Shown here: positions 1 to 10,701 of the stretch, one piece after another | Layout: each line of letters begins with the position of its first letter | How positions within the stretch are numbered: the first letter of the stretch is position 1 | Source: Bacteroidota bacterium | GTDB taxonomy: Bacteria; Bacteroidota; Bacteroidia; 2-12-FULL-35-15 | Reading direction: 5' to 3' | Assembly: GCA_016707685.1 (NCBI GenBank) | Contig: JADJHE010000006.1 | Span: 1 to 26,736, forward strand | Length of the DNA stretch: 26,736 nt | Translations under genes and position numbers: made by a program | Notes under the pieces: generated by a model | Told to the model about the DNA's origin: nothing | What the model saw: only the letters and a program-made list of their open reading frames with translations | Database searches by the model: none

Positions 1-440
1 TGATTGGTTGTATGCAGTTTCTACCGTCTGGAAAAGCTCTTGCTTTCCGGATAATTTTCCTTGCCAAACTTGAAGCTTCAGCTCCAGGATCAGAAGCTGG
101 AGTTTTGCGATTTCCCATGAGCAGGCAGGCTGTTACAAGTTCAGGGATACTTTCCTTTTGATACTCTCATCAGCGAGTTTCAAGTCTCTGAATTCCTGTC
201 TTGAAATCCTGTTAAGTTCACCAGTGATTAATTTAGTAGAGGACATAACTATATGAAGATGGATATGCTCTTTATCATGATGGGATGAAGCTAGATAGAT
301 GTTGTCCTTGCACGAAGTTCGATGTACTTTTTAGTTATGTCCTTTAACAATTCTGGATTGTTGTTTTTATCTTTGTTTGGGAAATGATTGTATGATGAGG
401 CGGATGTTGTCCTTTGCGTTTATTCAGCCTCAATTCGAAA
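1..440 (-). pseudogene. Relaxase (Mob-type) relic
   Basis: Reading the minus strand gives a recognisable relaxase core: KDITKKYIELRAR, a one-base shift, then DNIYLASSHHDKEHIHLHIV followed by MSSTKLITGELNRISRQEF. The HxHxH-like cluster (HIHLH) matches the metal-binding histidine motif of plasmid and ICE relaxases, which nick DNA at oriT to start conjugative transfer. The longest continuous piece covers about 133-311 and ends at a premature TAA. Beyond it towards base 1 only fragments can be read. No start codon or nicking tyrosine could be placed. It lies upstream, in reading order, of the coupling-protein relic on the same strand, as expected for a mobilisation module. Family assignment is fairly secure from the histidine motif; the subfamily is not resolved. 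The gene cannot make a full protein as written. Confidence 0.6.
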
Positions 441-1140
441 TTATTATTCAACTCTCTTTGTCAGCAACTTAGTTTGTATGACTTTTAAATTATGTTTTAG
501 AACTGGTTTGGGATAGTTATCTTTTCCTGTTTGAAAAGATAGTTTTACTAATTAACCAGTATTTGATCTTCTTGTGAGATTCTTTAGAATCATATTGAAT
601 TGATAGAATTCAACCAGTGTGTTTTGTTCTTTTCATTTTTCAAAATATGCTCTTTGATTAAAACATCTAATGATTTTTTTTTTTTTTTTTGGATTATGCA
701 ATCGGGAGTATTTCTCGTTCTAAATTGAAAATAGCTTCTAAAATTGATTTGCAGATTTAGAAATTCAATTTTATTTTCTTCCTAGTAGTCCCTGAATTGA
801 GTTGTATGTCATTATTAATTGTTGAGCAATTCTTTTTTAGCTCTTTGAATCGGGCACAATGAAAATCTTGTTAATATATAGAAACATACTTTCTTAATAA
901 ATTGAGTGAGAAAGTTTTGTAGATAATAGATTCACATTGCTTATTTCTTTGAATTCATCTAGGTAAATGAAATAGTAATTTCTTTCTCTGATTTTGCGCT
1001 TAGCATTTCTCCACTTTCTTATACTCTCTCTCCAATACTCGGCTCTTACTTTTTGAATTTGATCGTATTTGTTTCATTCTCAAAGGACGCCGCTGGAATT
1101 GGAGAAAATCAATTGCTCTTGTCATTAAGCTTTTCTTCTT
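441..1140. other. Gene-poor stretch with poly-T run
   Basis: About 700 bases between the relaxase and coupling-protein relics. I see no convincing coding frame on either strand. A run of 17 T residues occupies 674-690. The stretch is probably decayed coding sequence. Confidence 0.4.
674..690. repeat. Poly-T homopolymer (17 T)
   Basis: An uninterrupted run of 17 T, the longest homopolymer in the window. It lies in non-coding or decayed sequence with no hairpin in front of it, so it is not read as a terminator. Confidence 0.9.
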
Positions 1141-1142
1141 CT

Positions 1143-2530
1143 CATCAAACTGAATTAAGGAGGAATATCAAATATTTAATTATTAGAAGGCTCGTAAGGT
1201 GGAAAGGCATCGTTAATGAGTTTAGTTTCCAATCATTGTAATACGGCCTTAGCTTTGCATAGATCGGTGGCTTGTTTTCAATCAATACTAACTGCTCCGG
1301 TCTGACATTCCCTGACTTCATCTGCTGTCATCAATTGACGTATGTGTCGAGCTTCATTTTCATCTTCATACTCCAAACTTTCAGAGTGTAGTCTCCAATA
1401 TTTTGCATGTTTTCAATTGGTTGTCCTAAAGAGTAAATAGACTTTTGCACCAGCAATTGGCTGTTATGTTTTTGCTTTATAAGATCCGTATACGTGTTCC
1501 AGTGCCCATTGATAATCCTGATAAGTGCAAAGTATACCGCTAATATATTTCCGGATATTCGATATGGTTGTTGACGAAAGACTGGTAGATACATGGAAGA
1601 TGCTTCATCTAAAAGAAAAGATATTGTTCTCATTCTTTTTGGCAGAATTCGTATCAATAAATCATTTTAGAAATTGCTGGAAGAAAGAGATGATAAAGCA
1701 CCGTAATAGTGCATATCCGGAACTGAATTATTTATAAACAAAGCCACCTTTTAGTTCGAAACTCCGAAAAATCAATCGTATCAATTGAAGTTATGCTTGC
1801 AACTGTTTCGTCAGTGAACAAAGTTAATGATGCTTTAGCTGTCGCTAGAATAGAGGGATAGGGTCTTGTCGCCGTAGGCAACAAAAGCTTTATATTCTGA
1901 TAACAATTTTTCATCCTTCGCTATAACTTCAATATTATTCTGTCTATCTTCTCTGGATTTCCTATGCACAAATACATTGATCAAATGCAAAAGCATTGTA
2001 TAAAAAGTCCTGGAATTCTGGTTCTTTATAAAAAATCAGATAGCGGATGAATAGAGAAATAATGGCCTCGGCACTCTTGTTCCAGAAAGGATCTTTAGCA
2101 TCACCCTGTGCATTTCTGACAAGAGTGATGCTAGCTTCTGAATATCACAGAAGATAGTCTTGCATCGTTTTAAAGGGATTAAAGCATTCAGAATTCAAAC
2201 TACTGTAATTAATCACCCATATTTCGCAACCAAGTTCGATAAGGGCTCCACTAACTAATAATCGAATTTCATGGCTTGGGTCATTAAATATTAAACTGGA
2301 ATTTCCTTTTGACATCAATAAAAGCACTATTATTGATCAATATTTGTAGACTCTTACCAGAACCCAGAATACCCAAGGCAATTGCGTTTTTATAACTTTC
2401 AGAAATTGAAGAGACAATATTCACCAGTTAAGCAGAATCCTTTGTCCTGCTTTCTCACTTAATTTCATGAGGCCGGAACAAATGTAGCATCAAATTCTGT
2501 CTTCGATTCTGATCAAACAATGCAGAAATG
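1143..2530 (-). pseudogene. T4SS coupling protein (VirD4/TraG-like) relic
   Basis: Pieces of one protein can be read in successive minus-strand frames. They are FDATFVP, then ESYKNAIALGILGSGKS (a P-loop near 2350-2400), SLIFNDPSHEIR, CEIWVINYSSLNSECFNPF, FWNKSAEAIISLFIRYL, ALFINNSV, FLLDEASSMYLP (Walker B-like), and finally PIYAKLRPYYNDWKL before a stop at 1143-1145. This order matches the family of conjugative coupling ATPases, which bring the relaxase-DNA complex to the type IV secretion channel at the inner membrane. At least six frameshifts or stops break the gene, so it is not functional as written. It sits after the relaxase relic, consistent with a former mobilisation operon. The P-loop reads GILGSGKS and is intact; the rest is eroded. 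Confidence 0.7.
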
Positions 2531-4640
2531 AATTCAAATATTCCCGTCATTATTTCAGACAGTAATTCAAATACAATCTCAAAAACAAATCCAATAACCT
2601 AATCATCTGTACCATTTTATCAACCAATTCTCAGTCTTGATTAATATCGAACCAAGTATTTTACAGGAAAAAGCAAATAGCAATGTTGCAATTTAAAAGC
2701 AGTAATTAATAAGGTTTTGGACAATTCTAAGACTCTTGCACAATTAAGTTTGTCATATACTTAATTTAAACTTCCACCTACATTAACAATTGCTCCTTTA
2801 GACTCAAATAGTTTCTTGTAAAAATCAGACATTATCTCAAATCTCTCATCCCATTTATTAACTGGCTTGTATATGTAGTGTATATAGAAATACCTTTTAA
2901 AATGGCAGCAGGATATTTCTCTATTAAAAAGCTTTCAATTTCATTCAGCTTATTCTAATCCTCTCAATATTCACTGGAAAATTAATAAAATCAATAAATG
3001 AATTTTCCATGAAGATCTGAATTAATAATAAGTATCTTCTTATCTGCTTTCGACTTATTTAAATGATTCGAATTCTTCACTAAGTATTTTAAAAATCACA
3101 GATCCACTTCGCCTGGATTCTACCTTTTTTAAAAGTTGTAAACTTGAATCGATGGAAAGTAGAACTTCTTTAATTCACTGCGTCTTTGATATTCATTTCC
3201 CAGTGCAGATGCCACCCTTTCAATTTAGCTTACAGTGATATTAAATCCATTTTCAGTGATTGGCTGTATTCGAACCACCTCACCATTAAATACATTGTCA
3301 TTCAGACTAGAAATGATTTTATATCCATTGATAGAAATGAGTAAATGTTTCAAACGGTTTAGATCAAATATTATGATAATTCCTAAGTTAAAGTCCTACA
3401 AGAAGACTTGCCAATTAAAAGATTATAATAAATATCACACTATGCAAGTTTTGTTTCATTATTCATTTTTATTTAGCAATATTGCTTCCATTTTTTAATT
3501 CATGCCTTTTAGCACTTGCATGCCAGAATTTTTTTCTTTGTCCAGGACATTGATAGACCCTCCATGTATTTTTTTAAATGCCTCTAGTTTTTGTTTATTC
3601 TCATTGACTTTACTTTCCTCAATATGAAGGGCTTTATCCAATTCTACATTTTGATGTTTTAATTGTATTATTTGATTCTTTTTTGATTTGGTTCAATAAA
3701 CCTCAATCCTGTACTCTCGTAGGTATTTCTTGAAGCGAGGAGTAAGGCTGTGTAAAGAAGAAGTCATTCGAACAACATCCAAAGAATTGGTGAATTGGAA
3801 AATGTTGAGCCATCATCAGAAAATACCTGTCCTTGCATCTCCTAAGTAAAAAAGAAACTGCACTAAAAGCCTATAAATCCAACTGAAAACCAAACTTACT
3901 TTCTTTTATGTTTTGGCAAATCTAATTTTGGATCCTAGAAGATGTGCTCACAAGGCTAGACTAATTGTAAACATAGTGCCAAAATTATTGCTACTAATAG
4001 TTATAGAACTAAACTTGCAAACTAGAGTAAATTGGCCAAACATCAATCGAAGAAGAGAATTATTGTAATTTTGATCCATCTGTAATTCTTCCAATCGTAA
4101 GAACTCAGGCCTCGTTTTATATCTACTAAAGTGATCTTTGTTTCTTTTGATTGTAGCTTGGCTTTTGTAATTTCTTTAACTCCTCAACGACCGATTGAGA
4201 AATTTTTTCCAATAAGTTTTCAACCTCTGGATTGAGTCTTTGGTTTATATTCTTTCAATACTTCAAAGGGGCACTGATTTCTAGAAGCAGTAGATTTGTT
4301 GCAAGATGCCTTGAGATATTGCTTATCAATGTCTTGATGCGCTTATTTAATCTTTTGGATTTCAGGTTGTGATGAAATTTAGTCTACCACGAATACCAAA
4401 TTGAAATGAGAAAATGTCATTTTCAGACTTTTAAAGTATTATGTTAAAATATTATTAAATGGTGGTGAAGGATTTTATAGGAGTCCTTGGTCGAGAATCA
4501 TTTATTTGATCCCGAATTAGGATATTGAGCTTCAAATGACGAGAGGATGAAATCTCGTTGAATTTTCTAAGAATCATCAGACATGGTTTGTAATTACGTT
4601 GAACATTTGTTCAGTCAACAGAATTTGTAGAGGAATTAGA
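2531..4640 (-). other. Degenerate coding stretch, family not recognised
   Basis: The minus strand holds scattered protein-like fragments in shifting frames. Examples are a coiled-coil-like tail ending at 3495-3497 (HIEESKVNENKQKLEAFKKI), a piece near 3260-3400 (FDLNRLKHLLISINGYKI), NEYQRRSEL near 3180, and KADKKILIINSDLHGKF near 3010-3060. These look like remnants of one or two genes of the same mobilisation module, but I do not recognise the family. No frame is open for more than about 60 codons with plausible composition. Plus-strand frames here appear to be shadows. Confidence 0.35.
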
Positions 4641-4813
4641 GGGTATCTTTTCATTTGCATATTTATTTTAATTTATATGCCGAATACCCACAACAGAAGA
4701 AAAACTTGACTTTTACCTTTCAAAGAGTTAGAATTAACCCAGGCATTAAATTTGCCCGTCCATTTGAAGATCTTTGTAATCGTCCAGAAAATTCAACCGA
4801 TAAACAAATTCAG

Positions 4814-4838
4814 GCTGGTTCTACTTTGTGGGACCAGC
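4814..4838. other. Short inverted repeat
   Basis: GCTGGT at 4814-4819 is complementary to ACCAGC at 4833-4838 across a 13-base loop. There is no T-tract directly after it, and it lies between decayed genes, so its role is unclear. Confidence 0.3.
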
Positions 4839-4873
4839 TTTGCCTAACCGTGAGGCCTCATCTCTTTTTTTAA

Positions 4874-5320
4874 ATACTAACTATTTTTTACTTTTTCCTA
4901 TTGATTTTCAGCACTTTATATTAAAATTATTTATAATTATAAAAATTTATGATCCATTAAGTATTGAGTAATTCGAATTTTTTTACTATATTTGTATTAT
5001 AAATATTTTATATATAAACTTGGAGTATTTATTTTACAATCCCAGGATCATAAATAAATTTTAGATGATAATTTTGCAACTAAAGTTTTATAATTAAAAA
5101 TTCTGGGAAGCGGCATCACTGATTAGATGACTTATTTAATGAATCGCTTTAAGAGTTTGGAAAATGAATAGTGAGGTCAAATTATTTCAACTTAAAACTC
5201 CTTTTTTTAAATCATATATTTAAAAGAACGCCTTAAACCTCGCCGAAAAGGAGAGAAAGGAAAATCAGATATTTCGAAAATCTTAGTCCAGTCTTTAGTG
5301 TCGGAACTATAATATTATTG
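4874..5320. other. AT-rich stretch without a recognisable gene
   Basis: Very AT-rich sequence with no coding frame I can support on either strand. Short basic peptide-like pieces near 5220-5270 on the plus strand may belong to the decayed sigma-like gene that follows. Confidence 0.35.
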
Positions 5321-5329
5321 AATCAAAAA

Positions 5330-5673
5330 TTGCTAGAGCATAATGAACACATTTTAAGTTTAATGCAACCAACTTGTCGTAAAATAATAAAATATTATTT
5401 GGAAGGATATTTGTGTTGAAGAAATAGGTCAATTCCATAAATGTGCAAAAGAACTCTGTAGCGTCATATAAATCAAAATGTCTTGATAAATTTGAAGAAT
5501 TAACATTAACACTTATAAAATCTTGTATGGAGATAACTTGGAAGAAATTATTGGACCAAAAGAAGAATCGAGATTTAAATCTATTACAACAAATTTACAA
5601 AGAAATGGAACTTGTTAATTTCGAAATCTACTTTAAAAAGCTCAAGCAAAAAGATAATGAGAGTAAAAGCTAA
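5330..5673 (+). pseudogene. Possible sigma-70 region 4 relic
   Basis: Joining three plus-strand frames gives LMQPTCRKIIKYYLEGYL, then VEEIGQFHKCA, then NSVASYKSKCLDKFEEL. This spacing resembles region 4 of Bacteroidota sigma-70-type factors, the helix-turn-helix that contacts the -35 promoter element (pattern CR..I.YYLEG...EEI....S....KSKCL..L). The last part stays open to 5673 and adds a lysine-rich tail of about 50 residues. Two one-base shifts separate the pieces, and no N-terminal region 2 is recognisable upstream. If the call is right, this is a broken regulator belonging to the mobile element. The resemblance rests on a short pattern, so the call is tentative. Confidence 0.35.
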
Positions 5674-5777
5674 AGAATTTAAAGGGGAATTTAGTTGAAT
5701 CTAATATACTTTAAAAAATCCACAAGGCAAAAGCCTTGCAGGAATTTGAAATATAAAGCGTTGAAATAAGTATTCAC

Positions 5778-6711
5778 TTATCCTGAGTTCAGATTTTCAT
5801 TGCTTAACATATACTCAACCGCTTTTTGTCCTGTAAAGAGCTACTTTAAAGATAAATCGATTATCTTCCTTTAGAACTTTCAACCAATCGTTCAAATATG
5901 AAGAACCTTTTGCAAAGGATCATTATCAATTTGTGCTATACAACATAAATAGGAGCTTCCAAGCTCAGCAATAAGTTCCTCCGTGCTATAAACCACGCTT
6001 CCAAAAGTTTCCAGAATTTACCGTTCCTTCTCTATTAAGTCTAGATCTATGTCGGTCGAATGAGCTAACTCATGCAAATAAGCTAGCATAATAAGCGAAG
6101 CTTGATTGGAATTGCGCCAGCATTGGCATGTTGATAAAGTCCTTTGAAGGTAAGTAATAGGCATGATCGGAATCTATGAATTTAATCGGTGGTCTATTTG
6201 GCATGTTGTCAACAATATCTTCACAAGTTCGGATTTTCTCATTTGGACTCAGTTCTAAATCCTGCATTCCTATTGATATACCTTCTGCATCTTCAATATT
6301 GAAGACAGGATAGTATTTAATTAGGCGAGAGACTTCTACCTTTGTTTTACTCTTTATCATCTCCTTAGCTTCATTTTCACTCAGTCTATGGCCTTCCAAA
6401 TCCTTATATACCAAATTGAAGTAAATGACCTTTTCCGCTTTGACTCCTGATTTCAAAACGCCTCCTAATTCATTAATCTGCTTATAAGTCAGAAAGTAGG
6501 GAATTCTATGCTTTGTAAAATTCATCAAGATATAATTGATGCCTTTATAAATATGTCCAGATGCATAATTTCTGGCTAAGCCATAAGTATTCCAAGGTCT
6601 ACGCCATGGGATTACTCCATTATCTAGCATTGCTATAATCTTGTTTGTCACCTCATCATAAAGTGAGAAATTAGTAGATTGTTGAACCTTGGGTTCAGTT
6701 TCAGATTTCAT
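5778..6711 (-). pseudogene. ArdC-like antirestriction protein, frameshifted
   Basis: The first 213 codons are open from an ATG at 6711. They carry the ArdC N-terminal ssDNA-binding domain (YDEVTNKIIAMLDNGVIPWRRPW near residues 18-40, then FLTYKQINELGGVLKSGVKAE). The frame breaks just where the zinc protease starts: YYASLF is followed, one base out of phase, by HELAHSTD, the HExxH motif of the zincin domain. Further shifted pieces (STEELIAELGSSYLC, SSYLNDWLKVLKEDNRFIFK, QKAVEYMLSNENLNSG) carry the gene to a TAA at 5778. ArdC proteins protect incoming conjugative DNA from host restriction. The N-terminal domain might still be made, but the metalloprotease half cannot be. The gene shares its strand with the RadC relic. 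Confidence 0.8.
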
Positions 6712-6744
6712 TGCAATAAATTTTAAAAGTGAAAAATGTTTTAC

Positions 6745-7209
6745 TTAAAGTAGTCCTTCGTCAGCGAAAGAATAAAATCCGGATTGCGGTGTAAGAATGA
6801 TGTGATCTATTAGCTGAATGTCATGGAGTTTTCCAATCTCTTTCAACTTTCTAGTCAACTCAATATCTTGGGTGCTTGGTTTACAAGAACCTGAAGGATG
6901 GTTATGCCCTGCAATAATCCTACAGCAAGACCTTTCAATGCAGTGGCAAATAAAATCCGTGGATCAGCTAACAGTTCCAGTCAATCCACCACGACTTAAT
7001 CGCAACAACCCCCTTTTACATAATTTGCACGGTTAAGGAATAACACATTGAATTCCTCAACCAACTCCACATATCACCCCAATTAATCCTAAATATTTTT
7101 CTGCATCGTCAGAATTATTAACTCTTGGATGATTAACAAATGGTAAATTGGTTGATACTTAACCTTTACTTCGGCAACCTGCAAAGTGGAGGTATTTGGC
7201 TCTCGCCAT
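6745..7209 (-). pseudogene. RadC-like JAB/MPN protein, frameshifted
   Basis: Minus-strand pieces in several frames assemble into the usual mobile-element RadC form. They run NTSTLQVAEVKVKYQP near the start (ATG at 7207-7209), NNSDDAEKYL, LSRGG..GTVADPRILFATALKGLA, then IIAGHNHPSGSCKPSTQDIE and HDIQLIDHIILTPQSGFYSF, ending FADEGLL before a TAA at 6745. The GHNHPSG segment is the JAB metal-binding motif (HxHPSG). At least five indels interrupt it, so it is inactive as written. RadC-like proteins are common passengers of Bacteroidota conjugative elements; their exact role is not settled. It directly precedes ArdC in reading direction, 33 bases apart. Confidence 0.75.
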
Positions 7210-7355
7210 TTTGATTTTTCATAATTACTAGTTTAGATTGTTAAAGAATAATTCTAAAACATAATAATTTGAATGGCTTGGGATTCCAAGATGGTAAAAT
7301 TTGCTAGATTGCAATAATTAACATATATAAAATTGCAGTTAATACTATTTTTGCT

Positions 7356-7392
7356 CAGGGTTTTTACTGATAGGGTATCAGGGTAAACCCTG
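7356..7392. other. Nested inverted repeat
   Basis: CAGGGTAAACCCTG at 7379-7392 is a perfect 6-bp stem with an AA loop. CAGGGTTT at 7356-7363 can also pair with AAACCCTG at 7385-7392, giving two alternative hairpins. No T-tract follows directly. It lies in the roughly 480-base gap between the RadC relic and the secreted-protein gene at 7694, and could be a protein site or a weak terminator. Confidence 0.45.
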
Positions 7393-7492
7393 AATTTTTA
7401 TCCTAAACATAAAATTTAACATAAAATATTTTGTGAAAATATCGTTTATGTATTACATTGCATTATATTTATGATTTAAAAGTATTTAGCAT

Positions 7493-7519
7493 ATAGAACT
7501 TATAGAACTTATAGAACAT
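7493..7519. repeat. 9-bp tandem repeat, three units
   Basis: ATAGAACTT is repeated twice exactly and once with one change (ATAGAACAT), head to tail. Two weaker matches follow in the next 20 bases. It lies in the upstream region of the secreted-protein gene. Confidence 0.6.
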
Positions 7520-7693
7520 ACTGAACTATAGAAACTATATTAATGAACCTTTATTTTCTAATGTTTTTAGTTCAATAAAGTGTCAGTATATTTAAGAATT
7601 ACCAATGAGCAAATTCATCAAAATAAAATATTAAAGAGAATGCAATTTGTCCTCAAGTTATAAACTATTTTCTAACAATTTAAAACTTTCAAT

Positions 7694-10600
7694 ATGAAAC
7701 GTTTAATAATTTTGTTAATTTTAAGTCATATAAATTTTTGTATAATTTATGGTCAACATGATTGTGCAATGCCAAATGTAGGCGCTACATTAAATAATGA
7801 ATTTTCGGGAATTGACTTTTTTAGTGAAAATATATGTGAACCAATAATTTTGAAATGTAATTTTGTTATAATTAGAAGAGATAATGGTACAGGCGGTTTT
7901 TCTTCAACAAGTTCTTTGTGGACAGATTGAGAAAATGCAATGAATTCGCATTTGGCAAATATTGTTGACCCCGAAAATTGTTCTAGTGGTTATCCATTGG
8001 ATGCAAAAATTAGAGTTAAATTTAATGTTCACTATAGATAATACTTTAGCTTGGGATTGGTATATGGAGAAACTAATAGGATAATTATAATGGAACTCCT
8101 AATTCATATATTTGCCCAAGGGTTGGTAATGTTTGGTCTGATTTGGAAAATGTAATGAAAGACTTCGAGTCTGCACATTTTGGAGAGCTGAATTTTTTCT
8201 TTGTGGAAAATGGAGAATTAATTGATTTATTAGAAACACATATTGCTAATGGGACTAGGCCACAGTCTAAATATATTGACCGATTTGAACAGAATGGTAA
8301 TGGTATTGCAACAGGGTGCTCTATCCTTCCTAAAGCCTATAATAGTGCTGCAAATGAAAATTCTTATATAATAGCAAACAGATACTCTGATTATTTAATT
8401 AGGAAGAATTTCCATGATATATGGTGGCCATCTCTTGCTAATGAATCACCTGAAACAGTTTGGGGATGGGCTTTTCAATTAAATACTTTGATGTTTTTAC
8501 GAGTTAGGCCATAATATTATGAATTTCTATCATGATAATTCATGCAAACAATTAATGTCAACAGATTGGCAACGCTCAAAATCACATTCGAAAAGTTAGA
8601 TTAAACGACATTCATAAAATTTAGCAACCAAAACTTGCACGCAATGCCGTGGTTGCAATTCATTAACTGATGGCAGTTGTGGCATAATAGTGAAGAGCAA
8701 TTCAGTTATTTCTGCCCCTATGAGTGTATATGGAAACTTGATTATTCAAGATGGGATAACTTTAACTATAAATTCTGATGTGTTTTAAGTGAGCAGTCTC
8801 ATATAATAGTACGGCCTCAAGCTAAATTGATTGTAAATGGAGGAAAATTAACGAATGGGTGTGGTGATTTTTGGCAAGGGGTAGTTGTGTACGGAGGGAA
8901 TTCTGATTTTGATGTCAAGTTTATGAACAATGCTGTAATAGAAAATACAGCTGTCGCAGCAGTTTCAATGTTTGCACCTGAATCAATTCCTATTATCTGG
9001 GGTTATGGCAATGGCATATTGCACGCTGAAAATACAACCTTCAATAATGTGAGAAGAATAGTTGAATTAATGTCCTGGACTCCACTCCCAAACTCATCTT
9101 ATATTAGAAATTGTACACAAAATGGTGGAAGATGGAGTATAACTAATTGGAATTGTCAAGGAGTAGAGGTCAAAGATTGCATTTTTAATAATATTACAGA
9201 TCATTGTATTGTTTCAGCATCTGGATCGTTTTTGATTGAAAGCAATACTTTTAACAGTGGGATGAATGATATCCTTTTCAATAATGCATCTGCAGGTATT
9301 GCTTCGATTATTAAAGGCAACACTTTTTGAAGGCTCCAATGTCGGTTACAATTCGAGAGGGACTACATTTGCCCCAAAATATTATTGTAAATAATAGGTT
9401 TCAGACTTCTTGGCTTGATGTATTAAATGATGGCCACAATAATTTTGATTTATTGAGAAATGAAATAACTGGTATATTTGGTGCAGCAAGTTTTGCCAAT
9501 GGGCTTAGGGTAGCAGATGTTGATTTTAATCAATTTAACACTAACTTAATGGCTCTTACGGTGCAATTGATCAAAATCAGATTTTAATTTCTTTGAGAAT
9601 TGTTTTAACAGTTCATATAGTGATGTTTTATCAACGGCACAGTTTCGGAATAATTTTATCCGGATTCATTGGACCAGCAAATAATTGCTTTACTCATGAT
9701 GGCACCGCCTCTTCAAGTATTCCATCAATTACTGGTACTCCTAATCCTTTTTATTATATTGAGCCATCAGGAACAGATGTAGATTGCAGAGATGCTATTT
9801 TGGCACATCCAAACGTAAATCGTTTTCAGTTTGGACCTTCCAATTTACCTGAGCCTAACTGTGGATTAGGTCTTACACCAATAATTAATGGCAATGACTT
9901 ATCTGCATGTAATTCGGGAAATCCTTATAGTACTATACCTGTGCTAATTAATAATTTAATGCTGAATATTACATCAGTTCAACAAAATTCAACTCTAAGT
10001 AGTCTAGAAAACAAATTCAATTATCCGGCTTAAATAAGTGTCTTAGAAAGCCAAAGATCAATATTTTTCAAGACTTAATAAAACTAGGAGACTTTGCTGG
10101 AGCTAGAAGTATTTATTCAATGGAACAAAATGATGATGCGAGAATTAAAATTTTTAGTTCATACATATTTGAAAATAATCTTTCAGGGGCATATACTTAT
10201 TTGAGCCAATATAATCCCACTGATGAAGCAATGCAGGACTTTAAGTCTATTCAGTTTATTAACTTAGCTAGATTGCCACTTGGGCATTTTATTAAGCAAG
10301 TAGTGAGGAAATCAATACCGTTCAAGTTATTGCCAATAAAAACCATTTACTTCAGCATATGCAAAAGCACTTCTCTATAGCTTAACAGGTGAGGTGGTAA
10401 GTTCGAATTACCAGAAGAAATAACCTTTGGTATTTCTCCAAGAGCAAATATAAGTGGCAAAACCACTCCTAAATTAAGTTATAGCCCCAATCCTTTTAGC
10501 AATGAACTGATAGTTGAAATTAATGGAGAATCTTCAGTCAACTTTTCTATTAAAGATTTTATGAACAATGAAGTATTTTATTCAAAAGCAGAGTTAAGAA

Positions 10601-10700
10601 GATATTTAATAAATACTTCAAATTGGAAAGCAAGGGTGTTTATTTTATTCAACTTTTCTCAAACAATAAGATTATCAATACTGAATTAATACTTTATTGA
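7694..10700 (+). pseudogene. Secreted T9SS protein (beta-helix), multiply frameshifted
   Basis: Starts with a clear signal peptide (MKRLIILLILSHINFCIIYG) and ends with a T9SS type A sorting domain: SYSPNPFSNELIVEI near 10480-10525, then an eroded YFIQL..NNKIINTELI tail to a TGA at 10698. In between, pieces in changing frames form one protein of about 1000 residues. The first part has a possible zinc-protease core, YELGHNIMNFYHD near 8497-8540, followed by SCKQLMSTDW. The middle (8827-9320) has repeated short turns such as NTTFNNVRR, CIFNNITDHC and SNTFNSGMN, typical of right-handed beta-helices. At least eight frameshifts or stops are present. In intact relatives the product would be exported across the outer membrane and anchored or released. 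The first metal histidine of HExxH is replaced by Tyr (TAC), an additional lesion if this is a metzincin. Confidence 0.65.
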
Positions 10701-10701
10701 A

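Noticed and set aside
3235..3498. 87-codon plus-strand open frame
   Set aside because: The minus strand of the same region gives more protein-like fragments continuing on both sides, so this is probably a shadow.
4655..4873. 72-codon plus-strand open frame
   Set aside because: No recognisable motif, isolated among decayed minus-strand genes.
1..7209. Sequencing error as the sole cause of all frameshifts
   Set aside because: About 10 kb of cargo genes has almost no frameshift, while these genes have one every 100-300 bases. A uniform error rate would not give this pattern, though single events could still be errors.
7493..7519. CRISPR-like reading of the short tandem repeat
   Set aside because: The units are 9 bp, adjoining and without spacers; no cas genes are present.
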